From: Notospermus geniculatus
Taxonomy: Eukaryota; Nemertea; Pilidiophora; Heteronemertea; Lineidae
Direction: 5' to 3'
DNA length: 64,000 nucleotides
Assembly: GCA_002633025.1 (NCBI GenBank)
Contig: NMRB01000017.1
Span: 96,919 to 160,918 of the forward strand
The position numbers and the translations under genes are program-made. The notes below the pieces were generated by a model. That model worked only from the letters and a program-made list of their open reading frames with translations, was not told where the DNA came from and searched no databases. Below, piece after piece: positions 21,258-32,786 of this stretch (the stretch's first letter is position 1; each line of letters begins with the position of its first letter).

Positions 21258-21309
21258 CTGTGACTGTCAGTAAAGCCATCCTTGTCAAACAGGAGAAGGT
21301 ACCACAGAC
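21258..21309 (-). CDS. Upstream exon of the BEN-domain gene
   Basis: A 52-nt minus-strand exon between a TTCTGTTTCAG acceptor and a GTAAGT donor. It encodes LWYLLLFDKDGFTDSH and ends ...CAC AG, which joins G AAA TGC of the next exon to give H-R-K-C-W in phase across a 521-bp intron. The two textbook splice signals plus phase agreement make this one of the few places that looks like a spliced host gene. The phase at the 5' side implies at least one more exon upstream, which I could not locate. Confidence 0.55.
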
Positions 21310-21401
21310 CTGAAACAGAAGAGGAAATATTACGTTAAAAGATTAAAGTAATGGGGAACCCGCTCACCGACAGGTCGGCGCTGCGAGCGCTTGTACAGAA
21401 A

Positions 21402-21439
21402 CGACGTCATTGACGTCATTTTAGGTGTCATTGACGTCA
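21402..21439. promoter_or_regulatory. Cluster of TGACGTCA (CRE-type) sites
   Basis: TGACGTCA occurs at 21411-21418 and 21432-21439, with a CGACGTCA at 21402. It lies about 100 bp upstream (gene sense) of the 52-nt BEN-gene exon, so a promoter role is conceivable but untested; similar words occur elsewhere without genes. Confidence 0.35.
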
Positions 21440-21459
21440 TGTTATGTGCTGACGTTGCG

Positions 21460-22650
21460 TCATGAAAAAATTGCCTGTACATTTTTCTACAGGAAAAATG
21501 ACACAAAAGACGTTGCTTTTATCTCCATTGTATCTCTTCATTTTAAGAAAAAAAGCAATGCGATTAAAAGAAAATTTCATCTGCTACAAGGTGATGTAAG
21601 TTTTATTGTTGGGCGACCAACACAAATGGTTTATTTTCATGCCAGAAATAAATGGAAATAACGTTAGAAAAACAGAGACTTCGGGACAAACGCTCGCAGC
21701 GCCACGTCGTGACGTTAGTGTGCGGGTTCCTCATTCCTCCCAGCTGACTGTAACCGTGCACACATACATTGGCTCTACGTCCACCTATTCTAATGCCAAC
21801 ACAAATGAACATTTCTGGATTACCACATCACAGAAAAACATATGTAGTGACACTGGAACATGTTACTATTAACCTATTCCTAAAAACTGACTGAAGGGTA
21901 TTCCTAAAAAACTGATGAGATGCATCAATTAGAAAAAGAATTATATTATTGCATTATATTATTATATTATTATTATATCTGGACACCCACTGCGATTGTC
22001 AACATGATTTTCAACACGTGAGTCGCCACGTAGAGATGATTGTCAGATTCGCCGTGAGGGACACACATTCACCACGAGTGAGCCGTATGTTCAATTTAGA
22101 CTACGTATTTTTTTCCGGAGTAAAACGTCAACATAAACGGGGAAAACTGAAATAACAAATAATAATATGACTACATGTAAAACATTAATTAAAATAACGA
22201 TGTAAAAGAACATTTAGCACCTGACAGTGGGACCATCCACATTATCAGCACCATAGTATAGCACCAACACTTTTGCCAGACCTAACTTAAATTACCACGT
22301 TACTTTACACTTCACCACATTCACAATATCCACTAATATCTATATGTACGTACCTATTACTTATACTTATATTTTACACTCATATTTATATCTGTTACTT
22401 GTACAAAAATATACTTACTATGCCTATGCCAATGCATCACTTCACCACTTAAGAGTACACAATACTTCCATGTCTATAGGCCTACCTGTGCTTAACTAGG
22501 CATGCACTACACACAAGGCCCACACTGCCAGAACCCAAACACAAAAGGACAAAACAACCCCACGAAATCACACCATAAAATACACAAAATAAAGGAGCAC
22601 AACCACAAAATAAAGGAACACAAACACAGAACTCTTACCCCATAGCTCCG
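21460..22650. other. No gene recognised
   Basis: AT-rich and simple-sequence-rich DNA (TATTAT and CACAAA runs). Short open frames have no recognisable domain. No element borders identified. Confidence 0.4.
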
Positions 22651-22730
22651 TTCACAAGTTGCGCATAATTCCAAGCAGAAACTCAATCCACAAGGGTGGT
22701 TCCAAGATTTACAGTCTACTCTGCCTGGCT

Positions 22731-22904
22731 TCCTACAATTGTTTGCCGAAAAACAGCCTCGCCCTTCTCCACAGGGGGTCTACCCACAATTCCCAGAGAT
22801 ATGCACTTCCTCTACCTTCCTACAATTGTTTGCCGAAAAACAGCCTCGCCCTTCTCCACAGGGGGTCTACCCACAATTCCCAGAGATATGCACTTCCTCT
22901 ACCT
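22731..22904. repeat. Perfect 87-bp tandem duplication
   Basis: The unit starting TCCTACAATTGTTTGCCGAA at 22731 is repeated at 22818 with no difference seen. 87 is a multiple of three, so plus-strand frames stay open across both copies. The surrounding frame has no known domain, so coding status is doubtful. Confidence 0.85.
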
Positions 22905-23334
22905 AAGTTCTTTGGAGGGAAATTCAAACTGAGCAAACTCGAATGCTGGTGAAATGGAAGAATGAATCCAGGTTGTGACAATGATGCTGTAAAAGAAAAT
23001 AAGAAACAAGGAAGAAAATAAGAAAAGAAAATAAGCATTCACAAGAAAAGAAAATAAGAAAAGAAAATAAGCATTCACAAAGTGACGTGTTTTTTTAGAA
23101 CAAGTCTTGTCCGAGTGCTTAAAGCATTCATATTGAGTATAAGACTCTAAAGAACACTAAAGGCACACCTATTTCAATGTGTGTGTGCGTGTTCAATAGG
23201 AGTTTAGTTCACAAATTTCCAAGATGGCAGCTTCATTTCTTAGCCTACATGTACTCTGATAATCATGCCAAAATCGGATTGATAATTTGTCCCCGAGTTA
23301 AATATTATTTCAGGAGTGCAATACTGGGCAGTAT

Positions 23335-23496
23335 TAACGATATGTAGGAGGAAACCGGAGCCCCCGGAAGAAACCTACGATGTCGGGAAGAGATCGCCCT
23401 CTCTACCACATAAAGCCACTTGCACGATCTGGGAATCGAACCCGCGACCTCCGTGGTGGCAGGCGCCGATGTTTCCACTGCGCCACCAGAGTTACT
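23335..23496 (-). repeat. tRNA-derived SINE
   Basis: The minus strand has a consensus A box (TGGCGCAGTGG) and, 40 nt on, a B box (GGTTCGATTCC), in a tRNA-like head starting near 23496. A non-tRNA tail follows, containing CTCCGGTTTCCTCCTACA, a tail style seen in many animal SINEs. The anticodon arm is not convincing. The target duplication was not resolved. Confidence 0.7.
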
Positions 23497-24012
23497 CTGA
23501 CATTGTAGTACTTTTTTGGTCAAGTTTGATGCTTCCGTTATTGAAACATGCCTAACAAACGACAATGACGAGGTGGCTAATGTTTTTAACTTCCGATCAT
23601 CAAACTGTGACCCCAAGCTATCTCAGTAAATACATGTACTTTGTGTGTTCCTCAGTCAGAGTGAAATCCACTTTGGATATCCACTTTCGCTGCACCAAAA
23701 TTCGAATTTCCGCCATCCCCTCCTCGCCTCACACAGGTCAAATTCACATGATAATATACATTCTGTTTTCTCCCACATCGCAGAACATTTGTTTCCCGAT
23801 CCACCCACACTGTGTTCTCGATGTGCTGTATCAACAAATCATGTGGAGGTTTGGGTGGTTGCCCAGTAGCGATACGGGCAAACGCATTAATGGCATCCTG
23901 AACAAACTTTCACCTTAGGATGTTTAGTCAAACTGCTCAAGTAAAACGGCTCACTCCTCCATTTGTTGTTCGGTTGACAAGGGAGCTGAACCAGTAGAGC
24001 AGGCGACTAATG

Positions 24013-24265
24013 GAGTTGATGCATGAACAGAGCCAGAGACTGAAATTGCAGAAACTCTTGACGATGTACAAGGGGCTTCACTACAATGTTCCCTTGACGT
24101 ATGAGCAGAGCCAGAGACTGAAGTTGCAGAAACTCTTAACGATGTGCAAGGGTCTTCACTACAATGCTCTCTTGACGTATGAGCAGAGCCAGACACTGAA
24201 GTTGCAGAAACCCTTGACAGTGTGCAAGGGGCTTCACCACAATGTTCCCTTGACGTATGAGCAAT
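24013..24265. repeat. 78-bp tandem repeat, about 3.2 copies
   Basis: AGCCAGA-type markers sit at 24031, 24109 and 24187 (exact 78-bp steps). The period is 26 codons, and both strands stay open. On the minus strand the unit reads TSREHCSEAPCTSSRVSATS; no family is recognised, so this may be a minisatellite rather than a protein repeat. Confidence 0.8.
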
Positions 24266-24344
24266 GATGGTTCGTTTTTCGGATGCCTGTTCATGAGGTA
24301 AAAGTATGCCTATTTCAGGTAGACCAAAACAAAGACCCAAGACC

Positions 24345-24478
24345 TCTTTAAAAGAAAGACCCAACCAGCTATAAAACAAAGACCCTACTATAAAGCAAAG
24401 ACCCAACTAGCTATAAAACAAAGGCCCTACTATAAAACAAAGACCCAACCAGCTATAAAACAAAGACCCTTCTAATTT
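24345..24478. repeat. ~42-bp A-rich tandem repeat, about 3 copies
   Basis: AAAGACCCAACCAGCTATAA alternates with ACAAAGACCCTACTATAAA in a degenerate tandem array directly following the 78-bp repeat. Confidence 0.7.
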
Positions 24479-24479
24479 C

Positions 24480-25745
24480 AGCATTACATCGTATTTTATT
24501 TCCGAATATGGTTGGTGTGCGAGTATGAAGTTGGATTTCATATTTCGTACCTTGGATTTTGTCTTCTGGCATTATTCGGGGAAAGGCTGCAGAGTATCAG
24601 TATTCTTTCTCGGGACACTTTTTCAACTGAAAGGAGAAAATAGTCTGTTCCACAGGTATTTCAATTTGTACTGGTGATATATAGGACATCAGTGAACATG
24701 TGGAGGGGCAGGACCTCTCAAACCAAGAGGACAGAGTACAGTGCATGAAATAGTATTACAATTTATATCACCAAATGAACTTGTGCATCAGAAACAGCAA
24801 TGAAAAGTTAAGATAGCAATGCTAAAAACATGCATGTGTAAAAACATAGGACCTACCTGAAGTGAATAGTGACGCTTACAGCTGTGAGTCTGAAGGAAGT
24901 CCTTGAATTTCATGCTACTTGTTGGCAACTTATTCATGTCATAAGGGCTCCCGACTCATGGGTAGGAATATCTTGAACAAACTCGAACAACTTTTCGGCT
25001 GTTAAAGACTTTTCAACTTGAATAACCCTCTCTTCGTACTCCAGTCGACTAAACCATTCTTCACTTTCTGAGTGACGTTACACTCAATAATTCAGTGGTC
25101 TCGGCCTCCGCTCGAAGCTGTCACCCTAACCACTGAAACATTTGGTGCCAAAGTCCGTTTCTGAACACTAGATGTCACTACCAGTTGTTGACGAAAGCGC
25201 GGGATCAACCAGCCAATGACCGATCACCTTTCAAACAATCTTAGGCGGTGTTGTTTCTATGGACGCAATCACGGCAATCCAAACAATGCTGAAGGCGAAG
25301 TACTTACACCGCTGTATTGTCCCACATCGGGTCGTATGTGACGTTGAGTATGTGAACTTTTCATTTCGCAGTGAATGTATTCCAAAAAGTGGTGCAAAAT
25401 AACACGAAAAGTCCGGAATATATACATCTATGCCACGATACTTGTCACGTGACCAAAGCGACCAATAAGAAAATGTTTCATGTTTTCCCCTAGTTGCGTG
25501 AAATACTGGTCGCTGATTAGTTGATGACATTTTGCGCCATCTAGTGTTCAGAAACATGATTTGGCCCCATCTGTGCCAGTGGTTGAGAGCGTATAACTAG
25601 TACACCAAATGTATAACTAGCCACTGGGGACGAGTGCAGAGTGACGTATACAGAGCCGTAGTAGAATCCATCTTCTAGGACTGTTGGAACATCCACCTGG
25701 AGGGTTACAGATGGAACAACACCACAGACGGGAGAGTCATGATCA
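24480..25745. other. No gene recognised
   Basis: Unique-looking sequence with short frames only. No domain, RNA gene or repeat border could be supported. Confidence 0.4.
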
Positions 25746-25750
25746 GTAAA

Positions 25751-25875
25751 AATAGACTATCCACAAAAAAGCGATTCTCCACTTAAAAGGTGACACAAAG
25801 TGTTGTAAAAATGTTGTAAATATTGTTGCTGATAACATTCACGACACTATCCACTGGAGAAAAGCAAAACATTCT
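25751..25875 (+). repeat. ~125-bp dispersed repeat, copy 1
   Basis: Starts AATAGACTATCCACAAAAAA and matches 42613-42735 in the same orientation with about ten differences by eye. It is probably part of an interspersed element; its 3' limit fades in both copies near a GAAAAGC word. Confidence 0.7.
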
Positions 25876-26145
25876 CACACCTGACCGCAGTATTTTACAG
25901 CACTCGTGCAAGCTGCGTGTTGCCTATTCCGCAATCTTGAAATATCTTCAAGAAGTGGGTTTCCGACCCTGAGCTGTTCACAAAACGGACATAAACTAAT
26001 AAGTTTTGTGCAATGCAATGTCTGTACTTTCGTCCAACATGACACTGTAGATATCAGCAGATTTAAGTTTTTCCACCATTTCCTTGGTAAAAATGTTTCG
26101 ACAGAAAGATTAAGTTTGTATAGTGGAGCGTACTAGCGCAGGGGA

Positions 26146-26798
26146 TCAGTCGATGAAGGTCCAAGCTAGATCGGGGGAGAGGACCCTGGGAGAAACATTA
26201 TCCCACATTAACTGGTTTAACTTCACTTGGCACACTGCCGTACAATTCTCTGACATGTCATAAAGCTTAAGCAAATCCCTGTAGGAGTCACTTGACATCC
26301 CGTCCTTGTAGAGTCCATTCACTATCTCTGCCAGCTTCGGGTCAACAGTCGGTCCCGTGTTCTCAACAAAGTGTCAAACCTGGACGGGCCCGCCACATTA
26401 GCAATAGCAGGCTCCTTCGAGTGCTTGTTCTTATTGTTCTCCAGTGGTCGGAACTTAAAAGCATAACCTGACTCCCACTCTAGGCTGCTTTGCGGCGCTC
26501 GGTCCTTCCTCACAATCTTCATTACCCGAGGCCGTGGAATCATCTTCATCATTCATGTACCCCTGCCCATCTTGGCTAGGGCCTGTGATGTAATCTGTTG
26601 TGGATTCTTCATCAGGATTACAGTTCCATATGGCCTCAACCTTTTCTGTCGTTGCAGACTTTCCAGGGATCGTTTCATTTCAGCAGCACCAGCACTGCCA
26701 ATGCCCCCATCCGGACTCATCGCCGAGCCTGCAGCTGAGATAGTTTCAGGCTTTGGATTCTGCTGGGGCTTACTCGAACATTTTGTGGTCCTCGACAT
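26146..26798 (-). pseudogene. DIRS-like retrotransposon gag-region remnant
   Basis: Minus strand. A first frame from ATG 26798 (MSRTTKCSSKPQQNPKPETI onward, low complexity) ends near 26553. A second open frame gives an acidic YMNDEDDSTASGNEDCEE stretch. A third gives NTGPTVDPKLAEIVNGLYKD, then LLKLYDMSENC, then VKLNQLMWDNVSP and a stop at 26146. The LAxxVNxxxxxGxxxxxxxxLLxxYxxPENC...VKxNxxxW pattern is what I associate with the ORF preceding RT in DIRS-type elements. Two frameshifts show decay. No RT or tyrosine recombinase follows within the window segment. Confidence 0.5.
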
Positions 26799-26799
26799 G

Positions 26800-28400
26800 C
26801 TAGAGCTCGACTTATCACGTCATGACTTCCAGCGTGCGATGAAGATGCTTGTTGAGCGACCCGCTCATCACTCGCCGCTGTATTCGCTCCTTCATTAAAG
26901 GAGCTGGACGTCCAAGTTGTAAACACTCACTCACTGGTTCTCTATCCACGCGACGCCTGCGGTGCTGCCACCTATTGTCGGTGATATGTACTGACGTGAA
27001 TATCGTGAGTGTGTTGCATCGGACCGGGAACCAGTCTAACGATCACGGGGCGCGACTGGTGCTGCCACCTGCACGAAGGAATAAAACTAGTTTGCCGACC
27101 ATGTTTGTAAACAAACCAGCTTGTTTACAACTTCGGCGTCTAACTCCTTTAAGATGTTGCTTGGACTTTGGCGTCCAACTTCTCGTCGCCTGTACCGTCC
27201 GGACCGTAAAACTGTGTTCTCTATATAAAACTAAAAAAGAGTGCCCACGTACGGCAACCCTTAGAATACAGATGTCAACCTGTGAATAAAAAACTAATTA
27301 AGTGGACAAAACTAATTAATTCATAACCATACGCACAAATGTTCCAAACAACTGCGTCACTCTCATCCCCTGAATACGAGTAATTAAGCCACATATATCC
27401 ACTGAATGGAACATATCACTCTGAGCACTACAAGTACTCGTCTTGAAAACAGACAATGGCAGAAACATCCAGGAATCGATAATCTTTCACAACCACCTTT
27501 TCACCTGACTCAAATACTGACTCAGCATGTGTGACCGGGGAGTTAGTGCTCATGTATGTCGTAGCCGTTCACGTGACGTGGGAGGGATTCTAGCATACGT
27601 AGACCACGGGGTTCGTGGCCCGCATGAGCAAAACGACAAGCTGCAATGTATAAAATATATGTTGTATTCTATATGAAAGAGGTCTGCTCAGTTGAGCTAA
27701 TAGTGAAGGAATGGCATTGGGTGGAGTCCCACCCAAGCCAAGAAAACACCATGTCACAATAGGGTAAAAGCAGAATAGGGATTAAGGGTTTCAATGAGTT
27801 TGGGCAGAGCTGCCATCTCGCAGAGTAAACAGGTATTAAATTAACCCATTGTCACACATGCTCAGTATAATTCCTCCAAGGCCTATCTTATCTTTCTTCG
27901 GCCTAGCCTAGGGGCCTAGGCCCTAGCAAGACCTACACCCATGATTTATATGGTATGGCCATGCACATGATGCACATGGCATGGCTGGGCTGCACAGGCC
28001 ACAGCATGCAGCAGCTGCCCTAGGGCATGTAGGCCTACCTCCCTCCGTATCCTCGCAACATGCGGATGCCGAGTTATTTGATGCACAATGTCTCTAACAC
28101 CATCGTTAGCCCTGGCTGTCGAATGTCTCAGATCTCGCAATAGATCATTGAGCTGTGATGTGTTAAACATCTCGTTCAATTCACGATTCATAATCAGCAA
28201 CAATCAATGGCAATGAATGGTGACAGATAACACTTGACACTGCTTGAGCAATTCACAGAACATGCAGAACGTGACAGAACAGATTGGCGCGAAATTTCGT
28301 GTAATGCAATGTCAACAACGTACCAAGCCAAGACAGCATAAAATGATGACGTCGCACAAACGTATGACGTCATCAAAATCTGCTGGTCACGTTTTCTTGA
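26800..28400. other. No gene recognised; AGGCCT-rich patch
   Basis: Short frames on both strands, none with a recognisable domain. 27880-28040 is rich in AGGCCT/GCATGC words. Confidence 0.4.
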
Positions 28401-28459
28401 TTGGTCTCGCTGAACAGTTCTGACAAGTTTCTCAGTTCTTGACAGGGATTTGGCGTCTT

Positions 28460-28750
28460 GACCGTATTATGAAATCTGACAGTACAATTTGGCGGTTCTT
28501 ATAAGATAATACGAATATTCTGGCAACAATTTGATTATGTGACATGTTTCTGAGTTCTGACCGTATATTATCAAATCTGATAGTATAATTTGGCCGTTCT
28601 GACAACATAATATGAATATTCTGGTGACAATTTGGTTGTTCTGACCGTATTCTTGAAAATCTGATAGTATAATTTGGGGTTCTGATAACATAATATGAAT
28701 ATTCTGGTGACAATTTCATTATTCGGACCATATTCTCGTAGTCTTGACAA
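28460..28750. repeat. ~80-bp degenerate tandem repeat, about 3.5 copies
   Basis: GACCGTAT, AATCTGATAGTATAATTTGG and AATATGAATATTCTGGTGAC recur in the same order three times, then partially. Open minus-strand frames reflect the repeat. Confidence 0.7.
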
Positions 28751-29127
28751 TAATATCTCAGTTCTGAAATTTTTTCCGCTTTGGCTTAGTTATGGCTTCG
28801 CTACACTGCGTGCCTCGCGTCACGACACAATGACGTCGCGTCAAAAGCGGGATGCACGGATTGATCTTGGGTGATCTATTTTTAGAATAGAATCTATTTT
28901 TAGATTGCTGAGTAATCGATGGGGAGACGCACTGATTGACGCTGATTGACCTTTGGCGATCTATTTTTAGAACAAAATCTATTTTTTGATTGGAAAGGCT
29001 GGATGGACTTGGTTGACATCCGGTACTGCGGCTTGAGTGAATGGGATCCGAGCAGTGTAGAGATCGCGTGCCAAAACACAGTGGGGACTTAACTCCTCTG
29101 AATCGATGATCAGATGATGTCCTTGAT

Positions 29128-29238
29128 GTCCACTGATTGGGAAAGGGATTCCAACAACCTGGCCACAAAGCTGGTTTTACCACACATGGTTGGTCCAGCC
29201 ACCAAGCAAGTAAATGGGTGTTGAAAGCGTGGATCCAT
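29128..29238 (-). pseudogene. P-loop NTPase N-terminal fragment
   Basis: A minus-strand frame from ATG 29238 reads RFQHPFTCLVAGPTMCGKTS, then FVARLLESL, with a stop after 37-38 codons. AGPTxxGKT is a Walker A motif, and HPFTxxVAGPTxxGKT is typical of packaging-type or helicase-like ATPases in large self-synthesising (Polinton) or virus-derived insertions in invertebrates. The Walker B part is absent. The 3' side is replaced by short duplicated segments containing TCTATTTTTAGA. It is a truncated relic; the precise source is undetermined. Confidence 0.4.
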
Positions 29239-29427
29239 CCTGACGACTGAAGGGTGAGGTGGTTGTGCACGGTTCTTTTATAACCAAGTGCATCGCTCCA
29301 CAAGATTCACCTTTACACTTAAAGAAAGCAACATTAAGATTCATATATGGTTTACAAATGTAGTTAACAAACAAATCGAAGGTTACGGATAAACGTATTT
29401 ACAAGGATATTTACACTGTCGTTGGCT

Positions 29428-29898
29428 TCAAACATCATCATCATCGTCACCTACGCTGCCGTCACGATGGCGATTTCTCGATTCAGCATATAGGGAATCA
29501 TCGCTGTTTCTTTGATGCGCTGTAGCATGGTTCCTATCTTGCATAAGGTTCCACAACAGCTTGGCGGAGACAATCGCTCGTTTGTTATCTGTTTTCTTCT
29601 GCAGGGCCCGAGCGAATTTTTCAAGCGGTACGGCTTCGATTGCTTCATCAAGATACATCGTTTCGACGGTCTCTGCATCATTTTGGGTCAAACACGAATG
29701 TAGATTTTGACTTGGCTGGTCAATTCTGCAACCATGGCACGTCTGCTTTGCTTTTAGGGTTCTGGTTTCGTCTCCAACCAAGTCTGCATAAACGAGTACG
29801 GCCTCTTCGTATAACGACGTTGTAGAAATGACTGTGCTTGGTCGACATTCGTCTCTTCCCAGCTTTTCAATTAGATGGCTGATGCTTTCAAGGAGCGA
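29428..29898 (-). pseudogene. Unrecognised ORF with C-HGC...H-SC box, 5'-truncated
   Basis: Minus-strand frame of about 155 codons, preceded by a stop at the edge of an AT-rich junction and lacking a clear ATG. It contains SHLIEKLGRDECR, then LKAKQTCHGCRIDQPSQNLH followed by SCL, and ends in an aspartate run before the stop at 29428. The CxxC...H-x-C arrangement suggests a small zinc-binding motif. I have seen similar CxxCxxxxPSQxxHxC boxes in uncharacterised multi-copy proteins of cnidarians and echinoderms, but cannot name a function. It lies about 190 bp from, and on the same strand as, the P-loop fragment, so both may derive from one element. Confidence 0.4.
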
Positions 29899-29915
29899 TC
29901 CTTATATATTATTAT

Positions 29916-30351
29916 AATATTATGTCCAACCAGCTTTTTTACCGAAAAATAGCATACATTCAGTACACCTTGAGCATATCTAGAGCACATATCTTGGAGC
30001 ATAACACCAGCACACATTCAGCATTATGCTCTGTCTGTGCCGCATTTTTGAAGCAGCACACATTCAGCACATTCCTATGCCAAATGCATGCTCAAATGTC
30101 AAATGTACAAAGGAGCACAAATGGAGCACCTTTCCAAAAATTGAATTTCCCGCAATATGACGTCATCGCACGTGGTTAAGAAAATGTGAAAATTCGCCCA
30201 TCAAAGAAACATTTCTACAAACTAATCCTCAAGAGGTCATTAAAAGTGAGTGGTATCGTCAAATTCACTACTAACATATTCGTTGTTCCTTGCGTTGAAT
30301 TTATCTTTCATACTTGTCATGAATTTTTCTAAATATTATGTCCAACCGGCT
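29916..30351. mobile_element. Insertion flanked by ~19-bp direct repeats
   Basis: AATATTATGTCCAACCAGCT (29916-29935) and AATATTATGTCCAACCGGCT (30332-30351) bracket about 400 bp. The insert begins with a short T run just inside the left copy, as expected for a reverse-oriented retrotransposed sequence with a poly-A tail. The interior has no coding signature. Confidence 0.45.
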
Positions 30352-31500
30352 CGGCATTTCCATTCACTGCATTGGTTCCGCGCCCTCTGTCGTCGAGCAT
30401 TGGACTAAGTTTTGAACGAAGTTGATTACTGAGTGCAGGTTTCCTGAAATAACCTTCATATTTTTGTATTGTTGTGTGATTTCGATAAGACAAGCAGTTT
30501 CTGATGAAAGAACAAGATCTACAGATTCCGCAGAACCCAAACTTGTGTGTGTAAATGCTAGTTATAGTACTTTATTTCGATAGAATTGATGTTGAGAAAT
30601 GGTCGTCCATGCTCGAAGATTCTTACCTTCTCGGCCGCTGTGCGGCCTCGGCGTGTGTAACGCAGGGTGTGTGTTGTCAGTAACCCCAACCACTCAACCC
30701 ACCCTTTGACTTGGTTTCAGTGGCCTGTGGACACATCGACAAGCACCCGGCTAACTGTGGCCTTGTCCAGTATGAGGCGCCAAGTGGGAATTTAATTGTT
30801 TCCCAAAATTATTTGGAAATAATGTCATTGTTTCAAACCATACATGTAAACGTATGTATTTTGACTTATTTCATACAAATAAACTTATAAATAAAACCGT
30901 GAAATTATTTTTCAAACCAGAATTTATACTGAACGTGGTTTCATTCCCATAATTTTAGACAAATTCATGGATTTTAAAACATAACTTACTTTCAAACCAT
31001 GGAAGGCCTACGGTGGACGCCGGTGCCATTTTTTCAGCAATGACACCGCGCCGGTTTTACAGCTCAAACTCGTTAACGAAAATGAGTTACAACACCAAAT
31101 TTCTCAGAGAGCTGCAGTAGACCACTGAGATCCGACTGTACTTACTCAGATTCGATGACATTTCTATCTCCAGTTATAGACTTTTGTAGCCGGTCCTGTT
31201 CATTTTCTTCCGAGTCGGCCATTTTGACACGGAGGTTTGGAAAACGCGGACTCGGAATACGGCGATCGCACGGCTTCGCGCAGAACTGATTCCGCAGCGT
31301 GGTATTCCTATGGATGTAATGTCGCAGAATTTCTGCAACTGCTTGTCCTCAGTCGCGAGTTTTACGTTTGGATCTAACGCAGAACAGTTCAAAGCTTTGG
31401 CGGTTAGAACACTGGTGATTTGTGACATTGGATTCAGACCAGTCTCGGTGTTAGTGCATGTGTAAGGCAGTTCAGCACTACAGTCAGTTTCAGAATCAAA
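30352..31500. other. No gene recognised
   Basis: Mostly unique sequence. A minus-strand frame at 31174-31428 has no recognisable domain. GTTT/AAAC repeats occur near 30830-30990. Confidence 0.4.
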
Positions 31501-31543
31501 CCACAGGCTTTTGATTCATATGCAGGTAGATACATATTTATGT

Positions 31544-32160
31544 CTAATGTATTTCCCCTTTCTCGGCTGCAGTTTGTTTATTTTTGTCCGACCTCTCATT
31601 ATATTTCCGCACTTTCTCATTCTTGTACAAAATAAACTTCTGTTCAGCTTCATCCGAAAGAACGCGTGTCCTGTAGATATAGTTGTTTCCCTTATGCAGT
31701 TTATACAGATCAAACATCACATCATTGAGATGCATGGGCCACTATCTTTAACCCTCTGATAATTAACTTCTTCGTACAGTGCCCGGCTCTTACTTGATCA
31801 AAATAGCACTCGATCCATTAAACCATCGTTAGATCGTAAAGCGTTTGCGATCAGAGCGCATGCAACATGTGGCTGACCACACCCAGCAATTGCAAGTTTC
31901 CCGTCAACGATCGACTCGAATTTTCGTGGAATACTCCTGAGTATAACCATGATAACGGTCCCCATTGAAAAATGTATTCAGCATTTCCCTGCACGCTACA
32001 TAATCGGAAATTTTTCCAGCTCCCACTTTTTCCAAACGCCCGTCATATGCCAACCCCGTCATTTTTTGAAAAGAGTGATATGTCACATGGTACTTTTTTT
32101 TCGGAATCTTCACCTACTACGCCCTTCATGGAAGTCACACTTTCCCAAAAGTGGATACAC
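31544..32160 (-). pseudogene. DUF3987-like protein remnant
   Basis: Minus strand. One frame gives NTFFNGDRYHGYTQEYSTKI; a shifted frame gives SIVDGKLAIAGCGQPHVACA, then LIANALRSNDGLMDRVLF and a stop; after another shift comes HLNDVMFDLYKLHKGNNYIY, then LSDEAEQKFILYKNE. The order (GYTxxxS, then GxxQPxxAxxLI, then DGLxDRxLF, then SxEAxxxFxxYxN) fits the helicase-like DUF3987 proteins scattered in invertebrate genomes, often as multi-copy, probably mobile genes. At least two frameshifts and one stop make it a pseudogene. Confidence 0.5.
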
Positions 32161-32786
32161 TGATCAAGTGCGATTATCCTTATGTGATACCCTAATCTGG
32201 GATCTGATGGTGTAGTTCACCACAGCCTTGACACTTCCTTTCCCTAACCTTGCCTCACACTTGCGATTTCTTACTACTTTTGTCTTCAACAACTTCGCCT
32301 TCTGTCTGCAGTTGCGGACGTCGACTGATGGTCAAAAACCAACCAGGCATTTGTGGTCTTGTCTCGAATGCAACTGTAAGTAGTAGGTTCCTCACTTATA
32401 TGGCTGTGGCAAAGCTGGCTGGGTCATCGACGGATTGTCCAATACTACTTCTACTGGCTCTTCCAACAGCTCGAAGTTAGACAAATGGTGGGTTGAAATA
32501 TATGTGCCAGGTTCTTTCATGTTGGTAGCAGAGAGACTCCCGGGCACATTGGTGATCAGAGGCGGAAGCTGTCTCAGCTGGGGATGTAACCAGCGGTTGT
32601 CCCCGAAGCTGCACCTGGTTTTCTTGAGTTGATTGGATACAAGGGGTAGCTGATGTAAATGATGCCAACAACGTGTTCGTTGTTTGCAGGGCATACCTCT
32701 CACATCGTCTCCTATTAACTGGTTTTCGCTGTGCCTGGTAAGACTATTCCTATATTCCTTAGAACTTTCCTTCTCTCCACTGTTCA

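Noticed and set aside
28432-28731. Overlapping minus-strand frames with IRFxxIRSE-like repeats
   Set aside because: Translation of an ~80-bp AT-rich tandem repeat, with competing frames.
31174-31428. 84-codon minus-strand frame
   Set aside because: No recognisable motif and no splice context; not enough to call a gene.
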